A stretch of DNA of 64,000 nucleotides from Schizophyllum amplum (lineage: Eukaryota > Basidiomycota > Agaricomycetes > Agaricales > Schizophyllaceae): positions 604,637 through 668,636 of the forward strand of contig VDMD01000014.1 in assembly GCA_007026445.1 (NCBI GenBank). The letters run 5' to 3'. The notes beneath the pieces were generated by a model. It was not told the DNA's origin and made no database searches. It worked only from the letters and a program-made list of their open reading frames with translations. A program made the position numbers and the translations under genes. Each line of letters starts with the position of its first letter. Within the stretch, counting starts at the first letter, position 1. This document shows, piece after piece, positions 1-12,432 of this stretch.

Positions 1-173
1 GTGATTTGGAATCAGTGCACGAGAGAACTTGGTATAGAGCTCGCGCGCGCCAAGTCCACACAGGGATAGATGGGACGGTGCGCCACCCGAGCTGACAGCA
101 GCCTGTCTGAGCGCGGTGGCCATTCTTATTTGGCTCTCGTACAGGAGGTGGAGTGTAGTATGTTGTTACGCAC
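1..173. other. Non-coding left edge; kinase does not continue
   Basis: On the minus strand this follows a good GTGCGT donor at the end of the last recognisable kinase exon. Fungal introns here are about 50 nt, so the next kinase exon (glycine/histidine-rich start of the C-lobe) should appear within this stretch, but no frame resembles it. Either the gene is broken here or the intron is unusually long and continues outside the window. Confidence 0.5.
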
Positions 174-670
174 TCGAGGATGATGTAGAGGTACTCGCGC
201 TCCTTGACAAAGCCCTTGTACTTGACGATGTTGGGATGCTGAGGAGGATGTGAGCATGACGCGTGCGCGAGCGCGAAGATAACTGACATTCAAGTTCTTG
301 AGGAGGTCGATCTCGGACTACAGGACGCATAAGTATCGCGTATCTCGCACCATGACGCGTGCGACGTGCCATGATCTCGCCCAGCTCCGACTTGGGGATG
401 TTGCTCAACGTAATTTCCTTGATTGCGACGGTCTCGCCGGTGGCCCAGTTAAGCGCACCTGAAGGGAGTCAGTTTTCAGTACTTGCGCTGTGGACTGCGA
501 CGCACGGTAGACCTGCCCAAAGGCTCCCTTGCCCAGCGAATCACCGAGTTGCTGCAACGCTCTTCAGCCCTGCGCACAGCGGCGCCGACGCAACCACGCA
601 CGTAATCGTTCAGCGTCCTCGAGCTGCTCTGCCGCGAGGACATGCTCGCCGGTCTCGAGGGTGTTGTCAT
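174..670 (-). pseudogene. SepH/Cdc7-type septation-initiation kinase, N-lobe fragment
   Basis: Five exons (670-602, 551-506, 458-370, 317-288, 238-174) splice into the N-terminal lobe of a Ser/Thr kinase. The ATG at 670 opens a short serine-rich leader, then come NDYQLGDSLGKGAFGQVYRA (P-loop), ETVAIKEI with the ATP-binding lysine, SEIDLLKNL (alpha-C) and HPNIVKYKGFV. The wording matches the MAPKKK-like kinase of the septation initiation network (Cdc7 of fission yeast, SepH of Aspergillus), a family normally over 1000 residues. The HRD and DFG catalytic motifs are absent because recognisable sequence stops at 174, inside the window. The third intron appears to have a GC donor (369-318). Either a truncated second copy or a gene whose remainder lies beyond an atypical intron; family assignment is firm, functional state is not. 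Confidence 0.75.
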
Positions 671-1388
671 GATGGTATGGAGGTAATCGTGAACGGCTTA
701 GAGCTATGGCGTCGCTTGTTTCTCGTTTGCGAGTCGTAGAAAGGAGTGAAGTCGATTTGCGCCTTTTGCAGGATAGTAGAGCGTTTAAGAGGAGAAGAGT
801 GACACCGGAGACGCGCTTTTCGAGTTCGCTGTCGCGTCCGGCGCTGACTGCAGGAACAAAGCTCTGCTCCCCAAGCGGATCTATATTGGTTCACGTGCGT
901 GATGCGCGCCTCTGTCACGGTGGCACTTCGTGTAGAATTAACCGTATGGCGGCTCGAGTCCAGAGACAGAAAGCAGGTGCGATTGCGGCTCGTTTCCTAG
1001 TTCATAAAAGTAGAAACTTGAAGGGGAGTGTAAACGCGGTACGGAAGGACACAATGACTTCTGCATTCGGCAACGTGTGGCGTCAAACCAACTTCATTCG
1101 GATTTCAGCAGTCCTTTTGATCGAGATTCGCTCCTCTTCTGCCGGTCCTGGAATACGTTCTTTCTTATTACTACACTAGAGACACCGTTGGAGTTGAATG
1201 AGAAGACAAGTCGTAAGGCTATGGCTGGTTTGCGGGTTCAAAGAGACGTCGCGGCCTCGAGCCACCCTGACGACACCCGCTCAGGTCGCCCGCCGTCAAA
1301 ACCAAGTCCATGGGGTTACACAATTATCCTCGAGAGCCGATGCAGAGCAGGGCAGGTAGACCGAATTACGGATTTTGTCGCGCACAGT
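671..1388. other. Intergenic
   Basis: Lies between the kinase start and the 3' end of GH20 gene 1. Open frames on both strands are overlapping and show no conserved motifs. I see no RNA gene or repeat. Confidence 0.5.
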
Positions 1389-3584
1389 CTATGCATTTAT
1401 GTTGCACTGGAAAGGGCGCACTGCGCACCACTCAGGCTGCAGGGCAATCGCCCGGACACCCTTCTTGACCAGCCTGTACCGCACGTCGTGCATCCGCGGC
1501 AGCGCCTCGTTCACGTCGAGCGGGCGGCCGTCTGGACCCGTGGATCCCGTCCAGAACACCTCCGCAGAGCTTGCGGCGCGGGGCCACACGATCGAGTCCA
1601 GGTTTTCGGGGGACGCTTGTTCAGCCCACAGACATTGTTGACCTAGACCGTTCTATGTGAGCACGGGTATGGTGAGAAGCAAGATGATGGCTAGCTTACC
1701 ACCGAGGACAAGAGGGTGCTGATCAGGCGTCAGGTCGGCGAGAGGGTTGAACGTGTATGCCTGTCGGATTGGTCAATAAGTAACTGGGGGTAGACAGAAG
1801 CAAGGAACGAACCTTCTGCCATGTTTTGTACGGGTCGCACCAAGATGTTCTTGCCCATGAAATTGAGAAAACCAAGATACGGGAATAAGGCAAGCTTACC
1901 CGGAGGGATCGTTCCCAAGCCATTGACCGCCACCACAATCCTGCAGCCCAGGTCAGCATCTATGTAAGGAAAAATACCTCTGAATCACATCGCACCAAGT
2001 AGAAGTAGTCCGATGGCGCTTGCACAATTCTGAAGTCCCTCTTAACAATTTCCGCGGCGTGCTCGGACGATATCCAGACCCTACATTCCTTTGTCAGCAC
2101 CCCGCGAGTATTACTTGAAGAGCAAGAACACACATCACCACGGTCTCCTTCGATAGCGTCAGATTGTGCGCCAGGACCATTTCTAACGTAAATATGTATA
2201 GTCATTAGCTCAACTCCCTCTCATCAGACGTACCGCACTGAGCTCACCTTCCCACACAACCGGTGCCTTCCCCTCATCTGCCAATGCATCCTGCGTCGCA
2301 TGCACAAACACATCCAGCGCCTCCTCCAGGGTCATCCCACTCGCCGCCAGATCCGCCTGCGTCTGCAGATCCCCCATGTAGCACGCCGTGTTCACCTCGT
2401 CGCCCCCAGTGCTAAAGTACGCGGAGGGCAGCCGACGGGCGACGGCTCCGAGGAGGCCAGTGGTGAAGTCGATGACGGCGCGCGAGGTGAGGCGGAGCTG
2501 GCCAGAGGGCGGCTCGGCGGCGAACTTCTGCCACGGCGAGGCCTCGCTGCAGGCGATGAAGGAGGGATGGGCGAGACTGATGATGTCGGTGTGGCCGGGG
2601 ACGTCGATTTCCATGAGGACGTCGATGCCACGCTAGGGGAAGGGGAAGTCAATGGTGAAGGTGAAGGTGCTTGAGAGGGAAGGGGTAAGCATACCTTAGC
2701 GGCGTAGGATACGATGTCGTTGACGTCTGTCATAGAGTAGACCTGCGAGGACGAGTACGCGCCCATTTCGGAGAGCTCAGGGTACTCGGCTACTTCGAGG
2801 GGAAAGCTCTGGCTGTCGACAACATGCCAGTGTAAGGTGCTCATCTTGACGAATGACATCGCGTCAAGGGTGCGCTTGATGTCGGATACAGGGAAGCTAG
2901 CGATACACGTCAGTGTCCCGCCCATCTTTCGCTGAAAAAAACCGCGATCTACATACAAATTTCTGGCGGTGTCCAGCATGAAGCCGCGATATGGCTGCAA
3001 GAGGTGCAGTCAGCGCTCAGGTTTACATCGATGACAATCGAAGTACTCACGTATGCTGGAGCATCCCCCTCGATGCTCAAAGGCACGATGTTTGTGTACG
3101 CTGTCTCATCGAGGACGTACCACATCTGCTCAAACGTAGCAAGCCCACGCAAAATCCCAAGTGTGGAATTAGCCACAAGAGACGCCGCAGAGCCATCACT
3201 AGGCACAAGCAAACTGTAGCTCTCCTGACGCTCTTCGAGAGGCAGAACAGCTTCCTCCGAGACAGGGCGAACGGGCAGATTGCCGGTCAACGATACTTCA
3301 AGAGAGGACAAGGTGGGTGCGTTGTTGATCGTGTCACTGTCAGCAGCACCTCTGCCGACGACGAGTCGCTCGATGAGCGTGGACTGGAGCGCGGAGGAAG
3401 TGCGGTCGATGGCTTCGAGAAGGTCAGCTGGCGCTTCCGCGATGGAGACCGAGAAAGAGAAGCCGGACGAGAGGCGGAGGAAGTCACTGCCGTTCGTCAA
3501 GGAGCGAGGCATGGGCCAGAGGCAAGAGACAACATGGAAGGCGAGCAGGAGAGTGATGAGACGGCAACCTCTAGTGCGAAGCAT
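1389..3584 (-). CDS. Secreted beta-N-acetylhexosaminidase, GH20 (copy 1)
   Basis: Ten exons with clean junctions: 3584-3051, 2994-2957, 2896-2695, 2632-2248, 2182-2134, 2080-1996, 1940-1900, 1849-1814, 1760-1700, 1642-1389. The product is a GH20 enzyme removing terminal GlcNAc/GalNAc, typically the exo-step of chitin and cell-wall turnover. Seen in order: an N-terminal hydrophobic signal peptide, the GH20 N-terminal domain, RGFMLDTARN, HWHVVDSQSFP, EIDVPGHTD, the catalytic Asp-Glu pair in STGGDEVNTACY, PVVWEE, NDPSGTSWCDPYKTW and the C-terminal WPRAASSAEVFW. Cysteines expected for disulfides are present. The frame is intact throughout and length (about 550 aa) is normal. A second GH20 gene lies at 34894-36960 on the opposite strand and shares its exon layout, so the two are paralogues. 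Confidence 0.93.
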
Positions 3585-4810
3585 ATTAAGATGGTTCTGA
3601 GTCTGTCACCGTTGAAGGGACTGGACTGTTGACTGGTCTTAGTTCACCAGAGCAGGTATCCAGAAAGAAATCCGTACTCACTAAGTGAGGAGCTCAGAGG
3701 CAGATCTTCTTTCGAAGCCACCTCGACTGGGAGTGTGGAATCCGATGAAGTCAGCCTTGAGTCAGCCAGAGTTCGCTGCTCGTGGTTTGCGTGGAGAAGA
3801 TAGCGGGTCACCGTCTACCGTCGATAAGATACTTAGATATGGAAGCCACATGGCAGAGGAAGTGCGAGACTATGGCTGAACAAGGCGTTCAACTTTTTGC
3901 AGTTATATCTGAATTGCAGTCACGGAGACATGAAGATCATCAACGAAAGGCGGAAGTTGTGGTGTCATCTGTTCGACGACGGGGCTCGTGTTGTCGCAAT
4001 TAAGTAGTCGTGAGAAATGGTTCGGCAGTCGCCGAAAACCCGGAGAATGCCGGGAGCTTCGAACTCCCCGCCGCTCGCGACTTGTTCACGACCGCAACCT
4101 TGTGTTGCTGCCTCATTCGACAGCGTCACAAACATCATATCTATGCCTCTGGACTCCACAAATTCTGCAAGGGAATAGCCCACTCTCACCTGTCCCACAG
4201 CGGGATCGCCGTCAGCTTTTGCAGCACGCGCTCGTCCGCTGCATCTTCAGACCGCAGACCAATGTACACCATCTCAGCAGGCCAGCGGGAACAGCACTAA
4301 CAACCTTCACCACGTTCATCGACGATGAGACTCTGAGTCTGTCGACTTTCGCCGCCTCGGCGGGACGCGGCCCGGTCTCGGGCAGGTCACGGTATCAGCT
4401 CGGAGTCAAATCGCGCGCGCGTCGCGAGATTTGGCGTCATGGTCCGCCAAAGTGGCGGACTCCCGCGCCTCTCCCTGGCCTGCACACTTACCCACGTCCC
4501 GTGGCGCGGATGGGCAGGGATAGAATGGCGTGGGCTGGCTTGCGCTGGGACTGGCTATACAAGGCACTGCGCGAACTTGGGGACGTCTGGCCACGGCCTA
4601 GTCGACGACAAGACAGCGCGCACGACAGTGGCACGACACGGGGCCATTTTACTGTGAGCGGGGGCGCGTGCTTACGCGTAGTTAGCACGCCATCGTGCTA
4701 TGGGCTAGCCATAATATGATGCGCGCCTGCGTATCGCCGCCCATCCTTCTTTGCTTCTGCACCTCGTTCTTGGCTCTTGTGCTTCCCTCTCTCCTCTCCT
4801 GCTCACCAAT
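3585..4810. other. Divergent intergenic region
   Basis: Shared upstream region of GH20 copy 1 (-) and the sulfhydrylase gene (+), about 1.2 kb. Pyrimidine-rich stretches precede 4811, as is common before fungal start codons. Open frames here are unlike any family I know and overlap on both strands. Confidence 0.5.
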
Positions 4811-6660
<1,850 letters not shown>

Positions 6661-7127
6661 GCGCTTGCGCATGAAAGTAATTGTAACCTGGCTTCGGAAC
6701 TGGCTGTATATTATCACTATCTGAATGTTGCTTATGCATTGTTCGTGTAATACCTTCAAATTACCTGGGGAAACTGAGTAGCGCGCACGTGCGCGAGAAC
6801 AATGAACTAGATCGTCCCCAAAAGTCTACCCCGCCTCTTCTTCTCATTCCACCACGTCGTTCTAGCACGGAGAGGGTGTCCCCCTCGCGCTGGGCGATGA
6901 ACAGCATATTCTTTCCTACCCAGGTCGCTGTGCTCTTCAAGCAGGTCTTCAGGGTGTTCTCGGGCCTCGCGATCTCGAATCAGTATATTCTGCACCGGCA
7001 GGCAGGCCTGAATGACGGACTAGCGCTCGCGACTGCAGACCCGTCCGACTTTGGTGGTGGCTGGTCGCCCCAGGACGCCACGGAGCGCGAGAAGAGGTCC
7101 TACGTCTTCCGTGCACGGTGGGGGAGG
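6661..7127. other. Intergenic or unresolved 5' part of the lipase gene
   Basis: A plus-strand frame is open from 6789 into the lipase gene, so the true start could lie in here, but the sequence before 7128 has no recognisable motif. Confidence 0.4.
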
Positions 7128-9055
7128 ATGGTCTCGTTCAGGCCGGTGGAGAACCGTAGAGGTGCGTGTCTTGCCAGAGTACCGCGCCCTTTCAATAACG
7201 CAAGACTCGAAGATGAACGACGCGCGTCGTCCAGCAAGGTGTCAGATGAGGACGACAAGCAGGGCGAGCTCCCTCATGGTCCCTCCCCTTCCCAGCCGCC
7301 CCGCCCTCCAGAGTCTGACAGGAAACGTCGTCGGACCGATGTAATACACAAGCTCATGGCAAACCCTGCTCTATTTGATCCCTTGCGACGACCACGATAC
7401 CCACTCGTTCTCTGTCATGGTGCGCGCGCTCATCATGCCCCAGTACATTCGTCTGACAGACTGCAGGACTCTATGGCTTCGATACTCGCGGTCCGAATGC
7501 CTTTCCGAGCATGAGGATGCACTACTGGGCAAACGTACTCCAGATCCTGCGTGAAAAACTGGGTGCCGAGGTCGTGGTCACAGCGGTTCCCCCGTGCGTC
7601 GAGTGCCCCCCCCCCCTAATCCACTCTGCTCACGTCTTGCTCAGAACAGGCTCCATCTCGTCCCGCGCTGAAGCTCTGCACTTGCAGCTCAAGGACAAGG
7701 TCCGAGGCCGTGGACTCAACCTTCTCGCGCATTCTATGGGCGGCTTGGACGCCAGACACCTCATCTCCCACATCAAGCCCAAGGAGTACAGCCCGCTGTC
7801 CCTCATGAGTGTTAGTACACCTCATCGAGGGAGCCCCTTCATGGACTGGTGTGCCGTAGGTGCCGTTCATTCATCCATTTCGTGGTCCGGCATTGAGAGT
7901 CTGCAGGAACACATCGGGTTAGGAAAGCTGAATTACAAAGAAGAGCAACTCAAGCAAGCGCTACGCGTCGCCGGACTGACAGAGGAGCAAGCTATCCGTC
8001 AGGCTGAGCAGTCCGAAGGCAAGGACCTGAAAACTGCCGGCGGACTCTCATTGTCGACCTTCTCCACTGCGGTCATGTCCATGCTCGACTCCCCTGCCTA
8101 TGCCAACCTGACCACGACCTACCTCAACAACGTTTTTAACCCGGGCACTCCCGACGACCCGAACGTCAAGTACTACAGCGTCTCCGGCCGCATTTCGAGC
8201 GTGAACGTGCTGCATCCCTTCTGGCTGCCAAAGATGGTCGTCGACGAGGCAGAGCAGAAGATCCGGCAACAGCTGCGCGAGTTGTGGGAAAAGGAGCACG
8301 GGAAGAATGCCTCTTGGGACTCAGACGATGTTCCCTTGTGGGCCAAGGACGAGGAATGGGGCAACGACGGGCTGGTAGCTATCCAGAGCGCAAAATGGGG
8401 TGAATACCTTGGCTGTATGGAAGAGTCTGATCGTACGTCGTTCTTGCTTGTCTTCTTAATGCGACTGACAGACGTCGCAGATTGGGAGATGCGCGGCGCG
8501 CGCGGTATTGAGTTCGGCGTCGACTTGCCCGCAATCCCGGCTTTCGGTTTCGGTGCACTGCGGTCGAGTCTAACAGAGGCCGACTGGAGCATCAAGGACT
8601 GGAAACGGCTCATTGGGACGGCGACACGCGAGGAGCGCGATCAGCGTGCGGCTGAAGCCGCTGCCGTCGCCGAGGGCGACCACAACAAGCCTCAGGACGG
8701 CAACGAGAAGGCGAAGGCCGCCAGAGCTGCCGAGCGCGAGCGGCAGCGGGCGAGCGACGACGCGGTAATTGCCTCATACACGGAGAAACTGAGCAAGGTC
8801 GTCGACTGGCTTGTGGAGCAGGTGCCAACGCCGCCAGTCATGGCGATCAAGGAGAAGTTCGTAGACGAGGCGAAGGATAAGGCGGTGGCGTATTTTGATC
8901 GGATGCGGGCGACGGAGGGTGCGGATGGCAAGGAGGCGAAAGGAGCGAAGCGCGAGCAGGAGAAAAAGCGCCCAAGGAGCGATCTGGAAACGAAGGAGGA
9001 CATGGAGAGGTTCTATATTGCGCTGACCAAGAAGCTGTATGATGATGGCCTGTGA
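7128..9055 (+). CDS. Tgl2-like alpha/beta-hydrolase lipase, probably mitochondrial
   Basis: Conserved core from about 7340: NPALFDP, YPLVLCHGLYGFDTRGP (oxyanion region), MHYWANVL, the nucleophile elbow LLAHSMGGLDARHL, STPHRGSPFMDWC, NDGLVAIQSAKWGEYLGC and HWEMRGARG. This is the fungal triacylglycerol-lipase family related to yeast mitochondrial Tgl2. Introns interrupt HG/LYG (7420-7466), VPP/TGS (about 7594-7645, holding a C11 run) and ESD/HW (about 8434-8480); the last splits the codon of the presumed catalytic histidine. The C-terminal 170 residues are charged, rich in Lys, Glu and Ala, probably coiled. The start is uncertain: 7128 gives an arginine-rich leader lacking acidic residues at first, as in a mitochondrial presequence. 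Frame is intact apart from introns. Confidence 0.8.
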
Positions 9056-9444
9056 GGACGTGGTTGGTCACTGTCAATTCTCTTTACGCACGGTGTGCGG
9101 ACACTGCCACTCGAAGCAGGCGACTGGGGCTTATGCGCGCGACAACACACGACCTCCCGGACGACCTAGTCATCACAGCATGGAGACGCGAAGGAGTCTT
9201 TCGCAACGCTGCTACGGCATACGCGCAGGTGATGCACTCCGGAGTGGGTGGGGAGGAAGACGGCGGTAGACGCTGGCGAGACACGCGAGCGGACAGCAGC
9301 GTCTAGTGATGTATAGCGTATGATAGGCAGTGTAAGGGAGCTACTCATAATTAACACTACTATGAACTTGGCGAACGCGCTATGTTTGTTAGGTAAGATG
9401 AAGGACATCGCGCAGCTCGCATTTGGCAGCCGCAGGTGGCACCC

Positions 9445-9570
9445 ACTGCACGCAAGGTCAAGATCCGCAAGGCGTTTGTGGAGTTTGAAGAGTCCGCGAA
9501 GAAAGCCCGCGCCTTTCTTCGCGGATTCAAACTCCACAAACGCCTTGTGGATCTTGACCTTGCGCGCAGT
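9445..9570. repeat. Near-perfect inverted repeat (hairpin), 58-61 nt arms, 7-nt loop
   Basis: Left arm 9445-9505 and right arm 9513-9570 are reverse complements, with about two mismatches and a 3-nt insertion in the left arm; the loop is CCCGCGC. Arm sequence includes AAGGCGTTTGTGGAGTTTG. Transcribed, it would form a long double-stranded stem. It shows no target-site duplication I can identify and sits about 280 bp upstream of dioxygenase A. Confidence 0.9.
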
Positions 9571-9801
9571 GACCACTGATCATGGTCACGTGTCATGTTG
9601 AGAATTGTGACTCTAAGTCTTACTTAGCTCTTGCTTGACCGTCATCATCCCCATTTTAGGTGACCCAAACGGTCGAACAAAGCAAGGCAGTCGCTCATTC
9701 TTGGGCTTCTTTTACGTCGCTTGCGCAGCATATACCCTGTTCAATGTTGCAGCCCCTCGGAGCCGTTTGCAGGCAATTGTGACTCCTCCGCCGCGGAGGC
9801 A

Positions 9802-9809
9802 TATATAAG
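9802..9809 (+). promoter_or_regulatory. TATA box of dioxygenase A
   Basis: TATATAAG, 40 bp before the ATG at 9849, at a spacing typical of fungal TATA promoters with a short leader. Confidence 0.65.
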
Positions 9810-9848
9810 CGCGCGATCGAACGCTCTTGTAATTTGCCCACTTCCACA

Positions 9849-11337
9849 ATGCCCACCGTTGATGATACGATGCGCCCTGCGACCCCAGAGGACGACGCTG
9901 CCACCGACATGTCTCCGGATTCCCTCGAGAGCAAAATCGCCGCGCTTCGCTCGAGCATTGTCTATCGCATGCCCTTTGTGCACGGAACACTTCCTGTTCA
10001 AACCGGCCAAAAAATCAAGCTATTCTACGGCGAGCCGGACGAAGCTCAGTGAGTGATCCTGGTCTTTCCGGCACGCTTGGGCTCGTCTGAATTCTTGTTC
10101 AGCTGCATTGACTTGGCGCAGCCGACAGTGCAACAGCTGCGCCTCCTGGAGAAGGCTTGCGAGCCCGCCACATTTGGCCGTAATCAGGAAGACGTTTGGA
10201 CGAGACCTATCGCAAAGCGGGCAAGATGGACGTCGATAACTTCAGCACCAATTACGACCCCACTCGGTCCGGCATTCTGGAGCTCGTACAAAACGAGCTC
10301 GTGGGAAAGGGCGGCAGCAAGCTTGTGCTGGAAATGTACAAATTAAACGTCTATGGTGCGTACCATTGATCACAACTGCGTACGTTTCTTCTTTCTTATG
10401 CTACAATCAGGAAAGGATTCCTTTTTCAAGTCGCACAAGGACACGCCGCGCGGCACCAAGTCGTTCGGAACCCTTGTCATGGTCTTCCCTGCGCCACATG
10501 AGGGCGGCCAGTTTTTACTCAGTAGCGCCGGCAACGAGTGGACTGTCGACGCTGCCTCGGAAATCCTCCAGAACGGGCAGCACCACCTTGTTTACGTCGC
10601 TTTTTACGGCGACGTTACCCACGAAGTTCGCAAAGTGACCTCGGGGCACCGCGTCACTCTGACATGGAACATCTTCATTGAGGAAGAAATACCGCGTCCT
10701 CTTCCAATACCGGGCGACATGCTCGAATACGACGCCGTTCCGAAGGAGGCCCTTGCTGCTCTTCTCGCTGACGAGCGCCTGCTGCCGAATGGCGGTTATG
10801 TAGCCTTCGGCCTTCGATACGAGTACCCGGTTGAAGACCGTCGATCTCTTTGGGATCTCAAGAGGCATCTCAAGGGCGGCGATGCCATGATCCAGCGGGC
10901 TTGCGAGGCTCTGGGGCTGAAGATATCCCTGCGCGCCCTGTATGACAAGGACAGTTATTGGGAATTCGAGGACATTCTCGGGAATCGTGAGACGTCTACT
11001 ACGCGCTCAAGTATGCCATGGCTGGCGGCTGCGAGCGGGTAGAGTGTCTGGTGGACGTCTTCAGCGACAGCGACGAAATCGTTCGCGAGGCGGGAAGCGA
11101 GCCTGTAATCGACCAGCATGGCGAGGAACTCAAGACCCAGGAGATCGCTTGGGTCACGGAGTACAACAAGAAGAACCTCATTGAGGGTGAATACGGTGGG
11201 TGTCACGAACTTGGTCGTCGTGTCGCATGTGTTGCTGACAGGTACGGTATTCAACAGAACCCGCGTATGGCAATGACGGCTTCCAAGGAACCGTTTACGG
11301 CACTTTGGCTCTGTTTGTTGAGGTGAAGCGTCCATAG
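9849..11337 (+). CDS. 2OG-Fe(II) oxygenase family protein, copy A
   Basis: Member of an Agaricomycete family with a prolyl-4-hydroxylase-like double-stranded beta-helix domain. N-terminal part: SSIVYRMPFVHGTLP, CIDLAQPT, EPATFGRNQEDV, YKLNVYG. Dioxygenase core: SFFKSHKDTPRG, whose HKD supplies the HxD iron ligands, GTLVMVFPAPHEGGQF, DVTHEV with the distal His, and SGHRVTLTWN with the arginine expected to bind 2-oxoglutarate. The C-terminus reads VYGTLALFVEVKRP. Introns follow DEAH, NVYG and GEYG. Two one-base losses break the frame, near 10195 (a T run in DVLDETY) and near 10990 (before DVYYALKY). Substrate unknown; the nearest relatives in the window are copies B-D. Confidence 0.85.
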
Positions 11338-12432
11338 GCTAGAAACGTTAGCAGCTCTTCTGTTTCGGCACCTCTGGCTTTTCTGGGTCTGAGCGCAAGG
11401 ATCTCGCCCATAACGTGTTCTGATAGTGGTCGAAAAATGAGCTTTCACGTTACGGTCTTCAGCCGTCTCAGAGTTATTTTGCATAGCCAAACCGGTTTGA
11501 CTGGAAAGAATACTTTGTAGAGGTAGGCAACAGCTGGTCGACCGCGAACGTTCAATATTCATTATGATTGAATTCTGGGAACACCGTGCAGCCTCGTGCG
11601 AAAGCACGCTGACATCACGAGGTATGTTGAAGTCACGGTCAACTTGAAAGATTAATGTTACCAAGAGGAAGTAGAAGCTCACTGCTTCCGACTCGATGAC
11701 GTTCATGAGGCGAAGCTATAGCTATCTGTCCATGCAGTTTACGAGGACAGTGCTTGAGATCTACGTATACTTAGGCAGGTATAGCAGAAGCGCCGGACCC
11801 TGTCGCCGGCTAAATTTTCTCCGACAATTTACTTACTTACCAGCACCAAATGACTTCGTCTGTGCGTCGAATGCATTGCGACTAGGAGCCTCACACGGAG
11901 AAGCGACGCTTCGCGGCATCCCAGGTGTAGGATATGTAAGTTGACTGCTAACCTGAGTGCTGAGCTTCCGCGCACCGACGGCAACGGTGAACTCGCTTCT
12001 GGTAGTCGACTAGTAGTCACCACTGACCAGGAATACTAAGTAGGTGACAACAATGAAAATATTTACGGGGTATGTCGCTTCTGCATCACATAAATTCGAG
12101 ACTGCTACGTGCCCATTAGCGAAACAATCAGTCACAGACCGATATGTACTCACCATTCGCTCGTGTTCGGGCGCTCTTCGACATTCCTGCTCAAGTCCCA
12201 AATCAAGTTGGTCTGGGAAGCTCGCTATGTCACATGCGCATGGAGTAACCGTTCTTCAGTCATCCATCGGCTTACAAAGTTAGCATGAGGGCCTAACACA
12301 ACGGCAATGTTGGAAGAGTTGTTTGCACGCATGGATGTGCGAGCGGGGTGACGTCAAAAGAATTTCCGCATCGTTATATATGCACGCCAGCCGGACCCTT
12401 CCTTCGTGCCTGCTACAGTTAGATCTTGAGAC
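11338..12432. other. Intergenic
   Basis: About 1.1 kb between dioxygenase A and the aldo-keto reductase. No conserved frame, RNA gene or repeat recognised; the TATA box near the right end is listed separately. Confidence 0.5.
12375..12381 (+). promoter_or_regulatory. TATA box of aldo-keto reductase
   Basis: TATATAT (within TTATATATGC) about 52 bp before the ATG at 12433. Confidence 0.5.

Larger units (their letters stand above)
9056..9848. other. Intergenic with hairpin and promoter of dioxygenase A
   Basis: Contains a long hairpin (9445-9570) and a TATA box (9802-9809), listed separately. No further gene seen. Confidence 0.6.
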
